Source of the DNA: Sinorhizobium fredii NGR234
GTDB lineage: Bacteria; Pseudomonadota; Alphaproteobacteria; Rhizobiales; Rhizobiaceae
DNA length: 64,000 nucleotides
Reading direction: 5' to 3'
Assembly: GCF_000018545.1 (NCBI RefSeq)
Contig: NC_012586.1
Coordinates: 1,674,001 to 1,738,000 of the forward strand
Positions within the stretch are counted from its first letter, which is position 1. Every line of letters starts with the position of its first letter. Under the pieces are notes generated by a model that searched no databases, was not told where the DNA came from, and worked only from the letters and a program-made list of their open reading frames with translations. Made by a program: the position numbers and the translations under genes. Below are positions 1 to 9,384 of this stretch, piece by piece.

Positions 1-14
1 TGGCGGGGAACGAG

Positions 15-42
15 GATTGAGGGGACATGGCTCCCCTCAATC
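15..42. terminator. Perfect inverted repeat downstream of the demethylation operon
   Basis: Ten-base arms (15-24 and 33-42) are perfectly complementary around an 8-base loop. The hairpin lies about 150 bases after the last gene of the minus-strand operon, so it could end that transcript. No clear U-tract follows on the minus strand, so a Rho-independent terminator is only likely. A second short hairpin (about 55-72) lies beside it. Confidence 0.4.
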
Positions 43-189
43 ATATCAGTCCGCGGCGGGTCGATCCGCCGAGGCCGGGGCAAACAAATGTCGGTTGCCC
101 CCTGACTCGACCAATCCTCGGTTGAAGCGCTACTGATGTCGCCGAATTGGCACCTCAGCAGAAGTCCTGACCATACAACCAGCACCCGA

Positions 190-408
190 TCAAATCTTCA
201 AAGCGATGGAGACTCGCTTCACCCGTGCCGGGTCAGTGTCCTCACCCTGCTCGATCTGGACGATTTCACCCACGGTGAGACCGCAGGTGACCGCAAGATC
301 CTCGAGGCTGTATCGGGCCGCCTCGCGCGCGGATTTGACGGCGGATCCAATATTCACAACAATCGGCGCGACGTCTGATGTTTCTGCACTGGACTGGAAA
401 CCCTTCAT
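190..408 (-). CDS. Small XRE-family helix-turn-helix protein (72 aa)
   Basis: The 72-residue product is little more than one XRE/Cro-type helix-turn-helix. The segment from about residue 24 to 58 (AREAARYSLEDLAVTCGL then VGEIVQIEQGED) has the usual spacing of helices 2 and 3. A strong ribosome site (GGAGGGATCAA before the ATG) supports the start and a real gene. It lies 93 bases after the class III aminotransferase on the same strand and is probably the last gene of the demethylation operon. It has no effector domain, so it may be a DNA-binding modulator of the operon or part of a larger complex. The DNA-binding fold is fairly clear; the regulatory role is inferred from position. Confidence 0.7.
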   Translation of the reverse strand: MKGFQSSAETSDVAPIVVNIGSAVKSAREAARYSLEDLAVTCGLTVGEIVQIEQGEDTDPARVKRVSIALKI

Positions 409-501
409 TTGATCCCTCCGTGTTCAACAAACGATTGTTGATATCGAGTGAATGCGGGCTGCGGGCAGGCGCACCACAGTGTGCAACCGCCCCGCCATTC
501 T

Positions 502-1833
502 CTAGTCTGCCCGATCGAGCGCGTCGGCGAGAATCGACATAAGCTCGTCGACCTGCTCCCTCTCGATGGTCAGCGGCGGAGACAGTGCGATGATGTCTCC
601 GGTCACTCGGATGAGAAGGCCGCGCTTGAAACAGTCAACGAAGACGTCGTATGCCCGTGCTCCTGCGGCCTCCGACCGTGAGGCGAGTTCGATCCCCGCC
701 ACCAGGCCGATTGTCCGGATATCGATGACGTTCTTCCGGGACCTCAGGCCGTGAACCGCGTCTTCCCAATAGGTTGCCAGTTCCGACGCGCGGGTGAGCA
801 GAGCTTCCTTCTCATAGATCTCCATCGCCGCCAGTCCGGCGGCACATGCCACCGGATGGCCCGAATAGGTATACCCATGGAACAGCTCGATCTGTGCTTC
901 CGGTCCATGCATCAGGGCGTCATGCACCTTGCTGCTGGTAAAGACCGCACCCATCGGCACGACGCCATTGGTAAGGCCCTTTGCCGTGGTGATGATGTCC
1001 GGTGTCACGCCAAAATAGTCGACAGCGAACGGAGCGCCGAGACGCCCGAACCCGCTGATGACCTCATCGAATATCAGCAAGATGCCGTGCTTGTCGGCTG
1101 TCGCGCGGAGCCGCTCCAGGTATCCCTTCGGCGGCAGCAGGACGCCCGTCGAACCGGCGACTGGTTCGACGATAACCGCCGCAATTGTCTCCGCGCCGTG
1201 CAGCGCGACAAGACGCTCCAGGTCGTCGGCCAATTCCGCGCCATGTTCCGGGAGCCCGCCCTTGGTGAACGGGTTCCTCGCAAGATCGTGAGTGTGACGA
1301 AGGTGGTCCGCTCCCGGAACCTGCGGAAAGACACGGCGGTTATTGACCAGTCCACCGACCGAGATTCCACCGAATCCTACGCCATGGTAGCCGCGTTCGC
1401 GGCCAATAAGGCGAGTACGGGTGCCCTGCCCGATCGCGCGCTGGTAGGCGATCGCGATCTTTAAAGCTGTGTCTACTGATTCCGATCCCGAGCCCGTGTA
1501 GAAGATTCGATCCAGCTTCTTGCCAGGTTCTCCTGGCGCGATCTCGGCCAACTTCTCCGCGAATTGGAACGCGATCGGGTGCCCCATCTGGAACGACGGC
1601 GCGAAGTCCAGTGTGTTCAACTGGCGCTCGACGGCTTGCGAGATCTCCTTGCGTGCATGTCCGGCGTTAACGCACCAGAGGCCTGCGGTTCCATCGAGCA
1701 CCTGATTGCCGTCGATGTCCCGATAATAGACGCCTTCCGCGGAAGCCAGTAGCCGGGGAGCCGCCTTGAACTGGCGGTTCGCCGTAAACGGCATCCAGTA
1801 ATTCTCGAGATTAGGAGTGTTGGTGCGGTACAT
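502..1833 (-). CDS. Class III aminotransferase, omega-amino acid:pyruvate type
   Basis: This is a full-length (443 aa) PLP-dependent fold-type I aminotransferase of class III. The N-terminal block NLENYWMPFTANRQFKA, the segment LDGTAGLWCVNAGH, the IFDEVISGFGR motif that holds the PLP-contacting Asp, and TTAKGLTNG with the Schiff-base Lys are typical of beta-alanine/omega-amino acid:pyruvate aminotransferases. The ATG at 1833 is preferred because AAGGAAAC lies just upstream; an in-frame ATG at 1860 overlaps the stop of the preceding dehydrogenase gene. It is the last enzyme of the operon. By inference it deaminates the primary amine left after two demethylations, for instance a beta- or gamma-amino acid. 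Substrate cannot be read from sequence. Confidence 0.88.
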   Translation of the reverse strand: MYRTNTPNLENYWMPFTANRQFKAAPRLLASAEGVYYRDIDGNQVLDGTAGLWCVNAGHARKEISQAVERQLNTLDFAPSFQMGHPIAFQFAEKLAEIAPGEPGKKLDRIFYTGSGSESVDTALKIAIAYQRAIGQGTRTRLIGRERGYHGVGFGGISVGGLVNNRRVFPQVPGADHLRHTHDLARNPFTKGGLPEHGAELADDLERLVALHGAETIAAVIVEPVAGSTGVLLPPKGYLERLRATADKHGILLIFDEVISGFGRLGAPFAVDYFGVTPDIITTAKGLTNGVVPMGAVFTSSKVHDALMHGPEAQIELFHGYTYSGHPVACAAGLAAMEIYEKEALLTRASELATYWEDAVHGLRSRKNVIDIRTIGLVAGIELASRSEAAGARAYDVFVDCFKRGLLIRVTGDIIALSPPLTIEREQVDELMSILADALDRAD

Positions 1834-1859
1834 GTTGTTTCCTTGTCCGTTTGCCAGCA

Positions 1860-4307
1860 TTACATCTTGGTGCGTTCAGCCTTGGGGTCGTACATCGGCC
1901 TCAGCGAAGCCTCGGCCGGGAACCGTTCACCGGCGATCTCGATCTCGTAGCTGGACGACAGCACGTCGGCTTCGCTCTCGCCGTCGCAGGGCACGTAGCC
2001 AAGCCCGATTGCGCCGCCGAGGTGATGGCCGTAGTTGCCGGAGGTGACGATCGAGACGATCTTGCCATCGCGCACCAGGGCCTCGTTGTGGAACAGCAAC
2101 GGTTCCGGGTCCTTGAGACGGAACTGAACGAGTCGACGCTTCAGCCCCTCTTCGCGTTTACGCAGGACCGCGTCCCGGCCGATGAACTCGCCTTTCGCCG
2201 TCTTCACGGCGAAGCCCAATCCTGCCTCAAGGACGTGATCCTCGTCGGTGATGTCGTGTCCGAAATGCCTGAACGCCTTCTCGATACGGCAGGAATCAAG
2301 GGCATGAAGACCGCACAATTTGAGTCCGGAAGACTTGCCGGCTTCCTCAATCGCCTCGAACACGTGGGCGGTCTGGTCGGAGGAGACGTAGAGCTCCCAG
2401 CCCAGTTCGCCGACATAGGTGACACGATGGGCGCGGGCGAGTCCCATTCCGATTTCGATCTCCTGTGCCGTGCCGAACGGGAACGATTCGTTCGAGAAGT
2501 CGTTGGGGCTCACTCGGGTGATCACATTGCGCGCCTTCGGCCCCATAAGCACCAGAACGGATTCGGACGCCGTGACGTCGGTAATAACCACGAACTCTTC
2601 GGGGCGAAGCTGCTTCCTGAGCCATGCGAGGTCGCGCTGAAGGGTTGCGCCGGGAACGACGGCGAAGAAGGCGGTCTGGGAGAGACGGGTCACGGTCAGG
2701 TCGCTCTCGATGCCGCCGCGCTGATTGAGCATCTGGGTGTAGACGATCCGGCCCGGCTCGACGTCCATCTGATTGGCGCACACCCTCTGCAGGAATGCCG
2801 TCGCATCCCTACCCTCAATCCGGATTTTGCCGAACGAGGTCATATCAAACAGGCCGGCCCCGTTCCGGACAGCGAGATGTTCTTCCTTCTGGTTTTCGAA
2901 CCAGTTCTGCCGCTTCCAGCTATAGCGGTACTCGCGCTCCTGGCCCTCCCTGGCGAACCAGTTCGCACGCTCCCAGCCCGCGACCTCGCCGAAGACTGCG
3001 CCGCGGGCCTTGAGGTGTTCATGCAGCGGGGTGCGGCGGATGCCACGAGAGGTTGCCACTTGGCGGTACGGGAAGTGGTCGGCGTAGAGCAGTCCGAGGG
3101 TCTCCGTGACCCGCTCCTTCAGATACTGCCGGTTGCGCTGGAACGGCTGGGCGCGACGGATGTCGACCTCCCAGAGGTCGAACGGGGGCTCGCCGTCGTT
3201 CATCCACTGCGCCAGCGCAAAGCCAGCGCCACCGGACGAGGCGATGCCGATCGAATTGTAACCGGCTGCGACCCAGTACCCTTTCAGTTCGGGTGCCTCG
3301 CCGAGATAGTAGCGATCGTCCGGCGTGAAGCTCTCCGGGCCGTTGAAGAAGGTGTGGATGCCGGCAGTCTCGAGCATCGGCATGCGGCTCACTGCCTTTT
3401 CGAGGATTGGTTCGAAGTGGTCGAAATCATCCGGTAACTGGTCGAAGCAGAAATCCTCGCTGATGCCTCCCATACCCCAGGGCTTCGCCTTAGGCTCGAA
3501 CGCGCCGAGAAGCATCTTCCCGGCATCTTCCTTGTAGTAGGCGCATTCGTCGGGAACGCGCAGGACCGGCAGACGGGAGAGGCCCTCGATCGCTTCCGTG
3601 ACGATGTAGAAGTGCTCGCATGCATGCAGAGGAAGCGTTACGCCGGAGCTTGCCGCCAGGTCCCTACCCCACATGCCGCCGCAGTTGACGACGAGGTCCG
3701 TCTCGATGGTGCCGCTCTCCTCACCCCGTGCCCAGGCGACACCGGTGACGCGTCCGTCGCGATCGTGAACGGCGGTCACCTTCACGTTCTCGACGACTTT
3801 CGCACCTAGCTGGCGTGCTCCCTTCGCGAGCGCCATCGCGATGTTGGCCGGATCGCATTGGCCGTCACGCGGCAGATGCACGGCGCCGACGACGTCCTCG
3901 ATGTTGAGATGCGGATACATCTCCTTCACCTGCCGGGGCGAGATTTCCTGGACGTCCACGTCGAATGCGCGGGCGAGCGTCGCCTGGCGGTAGATCTCCT
4001 CCTTGCGTTCCTCAGTCAGCGCGACCGTGATGGATCCGTTCTGGCGCATCCCGGTCGCGATGCCTGTCTCCTCTTCCAGTTTGACGTAGAGGTCGGCCGA
4101 ATACTTCGCCAGACGCGTCATGTTCTCGGAGGCGCGCAACTGCCCGACAAGCCCGGCCGCGTGCCAAGTGGTGCCTGACGTCAGTTGCTTTCGCTCGAGG
4201 AGAATAATGTCCTTCCAGCCGAGCTTCGCCAGGTGATATGCGACCGAGCATCCGGAGATGCCGCCACCGATGATGACGACGCGTGCTTTGTTGGGGAGGT
4301 TGGTCAT
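1860..4307 (-). CDS. FAD-dependent dimethylglycine/sarcosine dehydrogenase-like protein (second paralogue)
   Basis: The 815-residue product has the two-part layout of the dimethylglycine/sarcosine dehydrogenase family. An N-terminal DAO-type FAD domain carries the dinucleotide motif VVIIGGGISGCSVAYHLAK and the SGTTWHAAGL segment; the equivalent His binds FAD covalently in the mammalian enzymes. A C-terminal GcvT-like folate-binding domain (from about residue 430) includes GELGWELYV and CGLHALDSCRIEKAFRH. Family members oxidise an N-methyl group, transfer it to tetrahydrofolate as 5,10-methylene-THF and pass electrons to ETF. The ATG at 4307 overlaps the TGA of the upstream paralogue (ATGA), implying translational coupling; an upstream in-frame start at 4337 is less likely. 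The substrate is unknown. Confidence 0.88.
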   Translation of the reverse strand: MTNLPNKARVVIIGGGISGCSVAYHLAKLGWKDIILLERKQLTSGTTWHAAGLVGQLRASENMTRLAKYSADLYVKLEEETGIATGMRQNGSITVALTEERKEEIYRQATLARAFDVDVQEISPRQVKEMYPHLNIEDVVGAVHLPRDGQCDPANIAMALAKGARQLGAKVVENVKVTAVHDRDGRVTGVAWARGEESGTIETDLVVNCGGMWGRDLAASSGVTLPLHACEHFYIVTEAIEGLSRLPVLRVPDECAYYKEDAGKMLLGAFEPKAKPWGMGGISEDFCFDQLPDDFDHFEPILEKAVSRMPMLETAGIHTFFNGPESFTPDDRYYLGEAPELKGYWVAAGYNSIGIASSGGAGFALAQWMNDGEPPFDLWEVDIRRAQPFQRNRQYLKERVTETLGLLYADHFPYRQVATSRGIRRTPLHEHLKARGAVFGEVAGWERANWFAREGQEREYRYSWKRQNWFENQKEEHLAVRNGAGLFDMTSFGKIRIEGRDATAFLQRVCANQMDVEPGRIVYTQMLNQRGGIESDLTVTRLSQTAFFAVVPGATLQRDLAWLRKQLRPEEFVVITDVTASESVLVLMGPKARNVITRVSPNDFSNESFPFGTAQEIEIGMGLARAHRVTYVGELGWELYVSSDQTAHVFEAIEEAGKSSGLKLCGLHALDSCRIEKAFRHFGHDITDEDHVLEAGLGFAVKTAKGEFIGRDAVLRKREEGLKRRLVQFRLKDPEPLLFHNEALVRDGKIVSIVTSGNYGHHLGGAIGLGYVPCDGESEADVLSSSYEIEIAGERFPAEASLRPMYDPKAERTKM

Positions 4308-6751
4308 GCGCGTATTCTTTCGTTTTGCGGGTCCCAAAGTGGGAGGTCAGGCTGGACCGTTGCCCTGTGGCGTTTTCCAAAAATTTCGATTTCAAGCGAT
4401 GTTCCGGGTTCAGCGAGATCAGTGCGAACAACGCCGAGCGCGATCGACCTGTCGATGCGGTGCCCGTAGCCCCCGGAAGTCGTTTCTCCGACGATCTGGT
4501 CGCCGTGCCAGATGATGGACATGTACGGTGCGTCGTATTCGCCAGCGTCGACGGTCATGGTGGCGAAGCGCTTGCGAACGCCCTGCTGTTTCTCGCTCTC
4601 AAGCGCGGACTTGCCGACGAAAGCGGGCTTCTCCCACCGGACAAACCGCTCAAGGCCGCCCTCGAGGATCGAGTAGTCGGTCGAAAGATCGACCTTCCAG
4701 GCACGGTATCCCTTCTCAAGTCGAAGGGAATCCAGGGCGAACATGCCGAAGGGCCTCAGCCCGTGTTCTGTGCCCGACTGCCAGACCGCATCGAAGATCG
4801 CGGCAGTGTCCTCGACCTTGGAATGGATCTCCCAGCCGAGCTCGCCAGCGAACGAGACGCGCACCAGGCGGCAGTCGCGTCCGACGATCCGGGCGGGCTG
4901 GTGTGTAAGCCACCCTTTTGAAAGATCGGCGTCGGCGACCTTCGCCAGAATAGCTCGTGATTCCGGCCCGGTCAGAATCTGGCAGGAGAAGCGGTCGGTA
5001 ACATCGGTGATCCTGATCGTGCTGTCTTTCGGCAGTTGCTTCTCGAGCCACTCGCGGTCGTGCCACTGCGCGACGGCGGCTGTGATCAGGACGAACGCTT
5101 CCTCCTCGATCGCCATCACCGACATCTCGGTGACGATCCTGCCGGCGTCATCGGCGAAGTAAGCGAGCCCGATCCGACCAGGCTTGGGGATCGGCCCAGT
5201 CGTTATGCTGAGAAGCCAGTTGCGGGCTCCCTCGCCCTCAACCCTGAAACGAGAGAATCCAGGCAGATCCAGGATTCCGGCATGGTCGCGGACGGCGTGG
5301 CATTCCTCGCGAACGCGTCTCAGCCAGGGCCCCTCGCGTCGGAAAGTTTCGGTGCTGTGTTCGGATGTGTCGTCCCCCGGATGTGCATACCAGTTCGCGC
5401 GTTCCCAGCCGTTGTAGGGACCGAACTGCCCACCGAGCTCCTTCATTCGATTATGCAACGGCGAGAGTTTGCGGTCGCGTCCGGCGGGCCACACATGGCG
5501 AGGGAAGTGGATCGCGTACTCGTTTCCGTAGATCTCCATGCCCTTGTCGAGACAGTACTGCGGATCCGTGTAGTTGGTGAACCGGCGCGGATCGCAGGAC
5601 CACATGTCCCATTCCGTCTTGCCTTCCGTGACCCATTCGGCGAGCACCTTGCCGGCACCGCCAGACTGGGCAATGCCGAACGTGAACACGCATGCTTCGA
5701 ATGCGTTGGGCACTCCCGGCATCGGGCCGATCAGCGGATTGCCGTCCGGCGTGTATGGGATTGGGCCGTTGATCACTCGCGAAAGACCGGCCGTGCCAAG
5801 GATCGGGACGCGCTCCACGGCGTCGTTCAAGTACCATTCCAGCCGATCCAGGTCGTCCGGATAGAGCTGGAAGGAGAAGTCGTCCGGCATCGGGTCATCC
5901 GGTGTGGCCCAGTGCGCGCGGCAGTTCCGCTCGTAGGGCCCGAGGTTCATCCCCGTCTTCTCCTGCCGCAGATAGTACGAGCTGTCGACGTCTCTCAGGA
6001 GCGGCAGCTTGCGACCGTGTTCCGTGGACCAGGCCGCGAGTTCGGGGATTTCCTCGAACAGAATGTACTGATGGCTCATCACCATCATCGGCACTTCCCG
6101 GCCGAACATACGGCCGACTTCCTCGGCCCGATAACCAGCCGCGTTCACCACGTACTGGCAACGGACATCGCCCTTCTCCGTGCTGATGACCCACTCGTCG
6201 CCATCGCGTCGCACGCCGGTCACAGCGCAAAAACGGACGATCTTCGCGCCCATTTCCCTTGCTCCCTTGGCGAGGGCCTGGGTGAGCTGCGCGGGATCGA
6301 TATCGCCATCGTTGGGATCGTAAAGTGCGCCCTTGAGATCGTGGGTTTCCAGGAAGGGATAACGTTGCTTGATATCGTCGAAGCCGACGATCTCGATGTC
6401 CATTCCCTGGTAGCGGCCCATTGCCTTGACGCGCTGGAATTCGCGCATCCTTTCGTCGGTATGCGCCACGCGCAAGGATCCGGTGACGTGATAGTTCATC
6501 GGGTAATCGACTTCAGCCCCGACACGCTTGTACAGCTCCGTCGAGTAGCGCTGCATGTGCATGATCGACCAGGAGGCTGAGAACGTCGGTACGTTTCCGG
6601 CCGCATGCCATGTCGAACCGGATGTCAGCTCGTTCTTCTCGAGAAGAACGCAGTCCGTCCATCCGGCTTTCGCGAGATGATAGAGGCAGGAGACCCCGAC
6701 GGCCCCGCCTCCAATGATCACTACCCGGGAAGTTGATGGAATTTCAGACAT
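4304..6751 (-). CDS. FAD-dependent dimethylglycine/sarcosine dehydrogenase-like protein (first paralogue)
   Basis: This 815-residue flavoprotein has the same layout as its downstream neighbour. It begins with the FAD-binding motif VVIIGGGAVGVSCLYHLAK, then SGSTWHAAGN containing the likely FAD-linked His. The C-terminal half is GcvT-like, with AGELGWEIHS and the GYRAWKVDLSTDYS block. The two paralogues are clearly related but diverged throughout, so they probably act on different substrates or on successive methyl groups. Translation is coupled to the next gene by a 4-base overlap, and the ETF genes lie directly upstream. Dedicated ETF genes, folD and purU in the same locus fit a tetrahydrofolate-dependent N-demethylase. 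The exact substrate is inferred only as an N-methylated amine. Confidence 0.88.
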   Translation of the reverse strand: MSEIPSTSRVVIIGGGAVGVSCLYHLAKAGWTDCVLLEKNELTSGSTWHAAGNVPTFSASWSIMHMQRYSTELYKRVGAEVDYPMNYHVTGSLRVAHTDERMREFQRVKAMGRYQGMDIEIVGFDDIKQRYPFLETHDLKGALYDPNDGDIDPAQLTQALAKGAREMGAKIVRFCAVTGVRRDGDEWVISTEKGDVRCQYVVNAAGYRAEEVGRMFGREVPMMVMSHQYILFEEIPELAAWSTEHGRKLPLLRDVDSSYYLRQEKTGMNLGPYERNCRAHWATPDDPMPDDFSFQLYPDDLDRLEWYLNDAVERVPILGTAGLSRVINGPIPYTPDGNPLIGPMPGVPNAFEACVFTFGIAQSGGAGKVLAEWVTEGKTEWDMWSCDPRRFTNYTDPQYCLDKGMEIYGNEYAIHFPRHVWPAGRDRKLSPLHNRMKELGGQFGPYNGWERANWYAHPGDDTSEHSTETFRREGPWLRRVREECHAVRDHAGILDLPGFSRFRVEGEGARNWLLSITTGPIPKPGRIGLAYFADDAGRIVTEMSVMAIEEEAFVLITAAVAQWHDREWLEKQLPKDSTIRITDVTDRFSCQILTGPESRAILAKVADADLSKGWLTHQPARIVGRDCRLVRVSFAGELGWEIHSKVEDTAAIFDAVWQSGTEHGLRPFGMFALDSLRLEKGYRAWKVDLSTDYSILEGGLERFVRWEKPAFVGKSALESEKQQGVRKRFATMTVDAGEYDAPYMSIIWHGDQIVGETTSGGYGHRIDRSIALGVVRTDLAEPGTSLEIEIFGKRHRATVQPDLPLWDPQNERIRA

Positions 6752-6816
6752 CTATGTGTCTCCGTTTCAGTGCAAACTGAGATAGGATCCGGCCGATGTT
6801 GTCCAAGCCTTGGAGG

Positions 6817-7764
6817 TTAGAGCGCCCTTTCGAGCTCCGGCAGCACCTCGAAGAGGTCGGCGACCAGGCCGTAGTCGGCGACCTGGAAGATCGGCGCTTC
6901 CTCGTCCTTGTTAATCGCGATGATCACCTTCGAATCCTTCATGCCGGCCAGGTGCTGGATCGCCCCGGAGATGCCGCAGGCGATGTAGAGATCGGGCGCG
7001 ACCACCTTGCCGGTCTGGCCGACCTGCCAGTCGTTCGGCGCGTAGCCGGCGTCGACGGCGGCTCTGGACGCACCGACGCCGGCACCGAGCTTGTCGGCAA
7101 CCGGCAGGATGACTTCCTTGAACTTGTCCGCCGAGCCGAGCGCCCGGCCGCCGGAGATGATGATCTTCGCCGAGGTCAGCTCCGGCCGGTCGGAGGACGA
7201 CAGTGCGTCGGAGACAAACCTGGAGAGATCGGAGAAATTGGCTGTCGTCGAGATTTCCTCGACGACAGCCGAGTTGCCTCCTTGGGAGGCAGACGGGAAG
7301 GCTGCGGTCCGCACCGTGATGACTTTCTTCGGCTCACTCGTCTGCACCGTCTGAATGGCGTTGCCGGCATAGATCGGCCGCTTGAAGGTGTCGGCTGAAA
7401 TCACGTCGATGATCTCGGAGACCTGCGCGACGTCGAGGAGCGCCGCCACCCGCGGCATGACATTCTTGCCGACCGAGGTGGCGGCGGCCACAAGCGTGTC
7501 GTAGGAGCCGGCCAGCGAGAGGATCAGCGCCGCCAGCGGCTCGGCGAGATTGTTGGCAAGGCTTGCGTCGTCGGCGACCAGCACCTTGGATACGCCGGCA
7601 AGCTTCGCCGCCTGTTCGGCGACGGCCTTGGCGCCAGCGCCGGCGACCAGCACATGCACGTCGGCTCCAGCCCCGCTGGCAATCTTCGTCGCTGCCGTCA
7701 GCGCCTTGGCGGTCTGGTCGGAAAGGTTCGTATTGTCGTGGTCAGCCAGCAGCAGAATGGCCAT
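6817..7764 (-). CDS. etfA: Electron transfer flavoprotein alpha subunit
   Basis: The 315-residue protein is a complete ETF alpha subunit (FixB/EtfA). The C-terminal FAD-binding domain is textbook: [55 protein letters not shown] and [18 protein letters not shown]. With EtfB it forms the soluble heterodimer that takes electrons from flavin dehydrogenases and gives them to ETF-ubiquinone oxidoreductase. It is 26 bases downstream of etfB and 65 bases upstream of the first dimethylglycine-dehydrogenase-like gene, so it is probably the dedicated acceptor for those enzymes. This pair is more likely locus-specific than the housekeeping ETF, but that needs a genome-wide comparison. Confidence 0.96.
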   Translation of the reverse strand: MAILLLADHDNTNLSDQTAKALTAATKIASGAGADVHVLVAGAGAKAVAEQAAKLAGVSKVLVADDASLANNLAEPLAALILSLAGSYDTLVAAATSVGKNVMPRVAALLDVAQVSEIIDVISADTFKRPIYAGNAIQTVQTSEPKKVITVRTAAFPSASQGGNSAVVEEISTTANFSDLSRFVSDALSSSDRPELTSAKIIISGGRALGSADKFKEVILPVADKLGAGVGASRAAVDAGYAPNDWQVGQTGKVVAPDLYIACGISGAIQHLAGMKDSKVIIAINKDEEAPIFQVADYGLVADLFEVLPELERAL

Positions 7765-7790
7765 GATTTAAGTCTCCCGTTCCTAAAACT

Positions 7791-8540
7791 TTAGAGAATG
7801 CCGGCTTCGCTCTTGAGCTTCTCGACGAGCTCGGCGACCGACTTGACCTTGATACCCGCCTTGCGGCCGGACGGCTCCTCGGTCTTCAAGACCTTCAGCC
7901 GCGGCGCCGTATCGACCCCGAAGTCGGCCGGGCTCTTCTTGTCGAGCGGCTTCTTCTTCGCCTTCATGATGTTCGGCAGCGAGGCATAGCGCGGTTCGTT
8001 CAGGCGCAGATCGGTGGTGACCACCGCCGGCAGCTTCAATTCGACGGTCTGCAGACCGCCGTCGACCTCGCGGGTGACGTTGACCTTGCCGTCACCGAGC
8101 TCGACCTTCGAGGCGAAGGTGCCCTGGGCCCAGCCCAAGAGCGCGGAGAGCATCTGGCCGGTCTGGTTCGAATCGTCGTCGATCGCCTGCTTGCCGACGA
8201 TGATCAGCCCCGGCTGTTCGGCCTCGGCCACACCCTTGACGATCTTGGCGACAGTGAGCGGCTCGACCTGGTCGTCGGTCTCGACGAGGATCGCCCGGTC
8301 GGCGCCCATGGCGAGCGCGGTCCTCAGCGTTTCCTCGGCCTTGGCCGGGCCGATCGAGACGACCACCACTTCGGAAGCCTTGCCGGCTTCCTTCAGCCTG
8401 AGCGCCTCTTCGACGGAGATCTCGTCGAACGGGTTCATCGACATCTTGACATTGGCGAGCTCGACGCCGGTGCCGTCCGCCTTCACCCGGATCTTGACGT
8501 TGAAGTCGACCACTCGCTTGACTGGCACTAGTATTTTCAT
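7791..8540 (-). CDS. etfB: Electron transfer flavoprotein beta subunit
   Basis: The product is a full-length ETF beta subunit (249 aa from the chosen start). It opens with [19 protein letters not shown], has [18 protein letters not shown] and the AMP-binding [16 protein letters not shown] segment, and ends in the usual Lys-rich tail. An in-frame ATG 12 bases upstream (8552) is possible, but MKILVPVKR is the conserved family start and a GGAG lies before it. The gene is 25 bases after the last permease gene and 26 bases before etfA, so it belongs to the same transcript. It forms the ETF heterodimer with EtfA. Confidence 0.96.
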   Translation of the reverse strand: MKILVPVKRVVDFNVKIRVKADGTGVELANVKMSMNPFDEISVEEALRLKEAGKASEVVVVSIGPAKAEETLRTALAMGADRAILVETDDQVEPLTVAKIVKGVAEAEQPGLIIVGKQAIDDDSNQTGQMLSALLGWAQGTFASKVELGDGKVNVTREVDGGLQTVELKLPAVVTTDLRLNEPRYASLPNIMKAKKKPLDKKSPADFGVDTAPRLKVLKTEEPSGRKAGIKVKSVAELVEKLKSEAGIL

Positions 8541-8565
8541 GACTGGCTCCATGGTTGTCCGGCGT

Positions 8566-9384
8566 TTAGTGGGCAGAGTTTGGGTTATTGATGCGCTGCT
8601 GGCGGGCTTGCAGTGCGTTCGCGGTCAGCATGAGAGCGGCAGCGACGATGATGAGCAGCGTGGCGACTGCTGTGATCGCCGGACTTATCTGCTCTCTCAG
8701 TCCGCTCCACATCTGTCGGGGCAAGGTCTTCTGCTCGGCTCCGGTTATGAACAGCGCGACCACGACGTCGTCAAACGAAGTGACGAACGCGAAGATTGCG
8801 CCGGAGACGACACCCGGCATGATGATTGGCAGCATCACCCGCCGGAATGCGGTCACCGGCGGTGCTCCAAGACTGGCCGCGGCGCGCATCAGGCGGTGAT
8901 CGAAACCCGCCAAAGTCGCGGCCACGGTGATCATCACGAACGGCGCTCCGAGTGCAGTATGGGAGAGCACGAGACCTGTCAGCGTATTCAGCAGCCCGAT
9001 GTCCGCGTAGAAATAGAAGATGCCTACCGCGGCAACGACGAGCGGAATGACGATCGGCGAGATGATGATCGCCGAGAGCGCCATCCTCCACGGACAGTCC
9101 GGGCGGTTCAGCCCGATCGCAGCCAGGGTGCCAAGCGCGGTTGCCAAAACCGTCGCGAGCGCAGCCACGATGAAGCTGTTGCGCGCCGAGAGCTGCCAGT
9201 CGACCGAGGCGAACACGGCTTCGTACCAGCGTAGCGAGAAGCCGGGCATGGGATATGTGAAGAACGGCTCCGAATTGAAGGACAACGGTATGATTGCCAG
9301 GATGGGAGCCATCAGGAAGACAAGCACCACGCCCGCGAATATACGCAGCGTCCACCTTGCAGGCGTTGCTTTTCCGACGCTCAT
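8566..9384 (-). CDS. ABC transporter permease, PotC-like
   Basis: This is an inner-membrane permease of the spermidine/putrescine (PotC) class, 272 residues with about six transmembrane segments. The first helix is at residues 13-33 ([20 protein letters not shown]), and the EAA loop for contact with the ATPase is [20 protein letters not shown]. The ATG at 9384 overlaps the stop of the other permease by 4 bases. The open frame continues upstream to about 10002, but that part is only a shadow of the other permease gene. With its neighbours it forms a complete importer for the compound processed by the operon, presumably a polyamine-like or methylated amine. Confidence 0.9.
   Translation of the reverse strand: MSVGKATPARWTLRIFAGVVLVFLMAPILAIIPLSFNSEPFFTYPMPGFSLRWYEAVFASVDWQLSARNSFIVAALATVLATALGTLAAIGLNRPDCPWRMALSAIIISPIVIPLVVAAVGIFYFYADIGLLNTLTGLVLSHTALGAPFVMITVAATLAGFDHRLMRAAASLGAPPVTAFRRVMLPIIMPGVVSGAIFAFVTSFDDVVVALFITGAEQKTLPRQMWSGLREQISPAITAVATLLIIVAAALMLTANALQARQQRINNPNSAH

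Noticed and set aside
1851..3437. Long plus-strand open frame of 528 codons
   Set aside because: It is antisense to a well-conserved flavoprotein gene, has no family motif and is explained by GC-rich codon structure.
5036..6580. Long plus-strand open frame of 514 codons
   Set aside because: Antisense shadow of the first dimethylglycine-dehydrogenase-like gene, with no recognisable domain.
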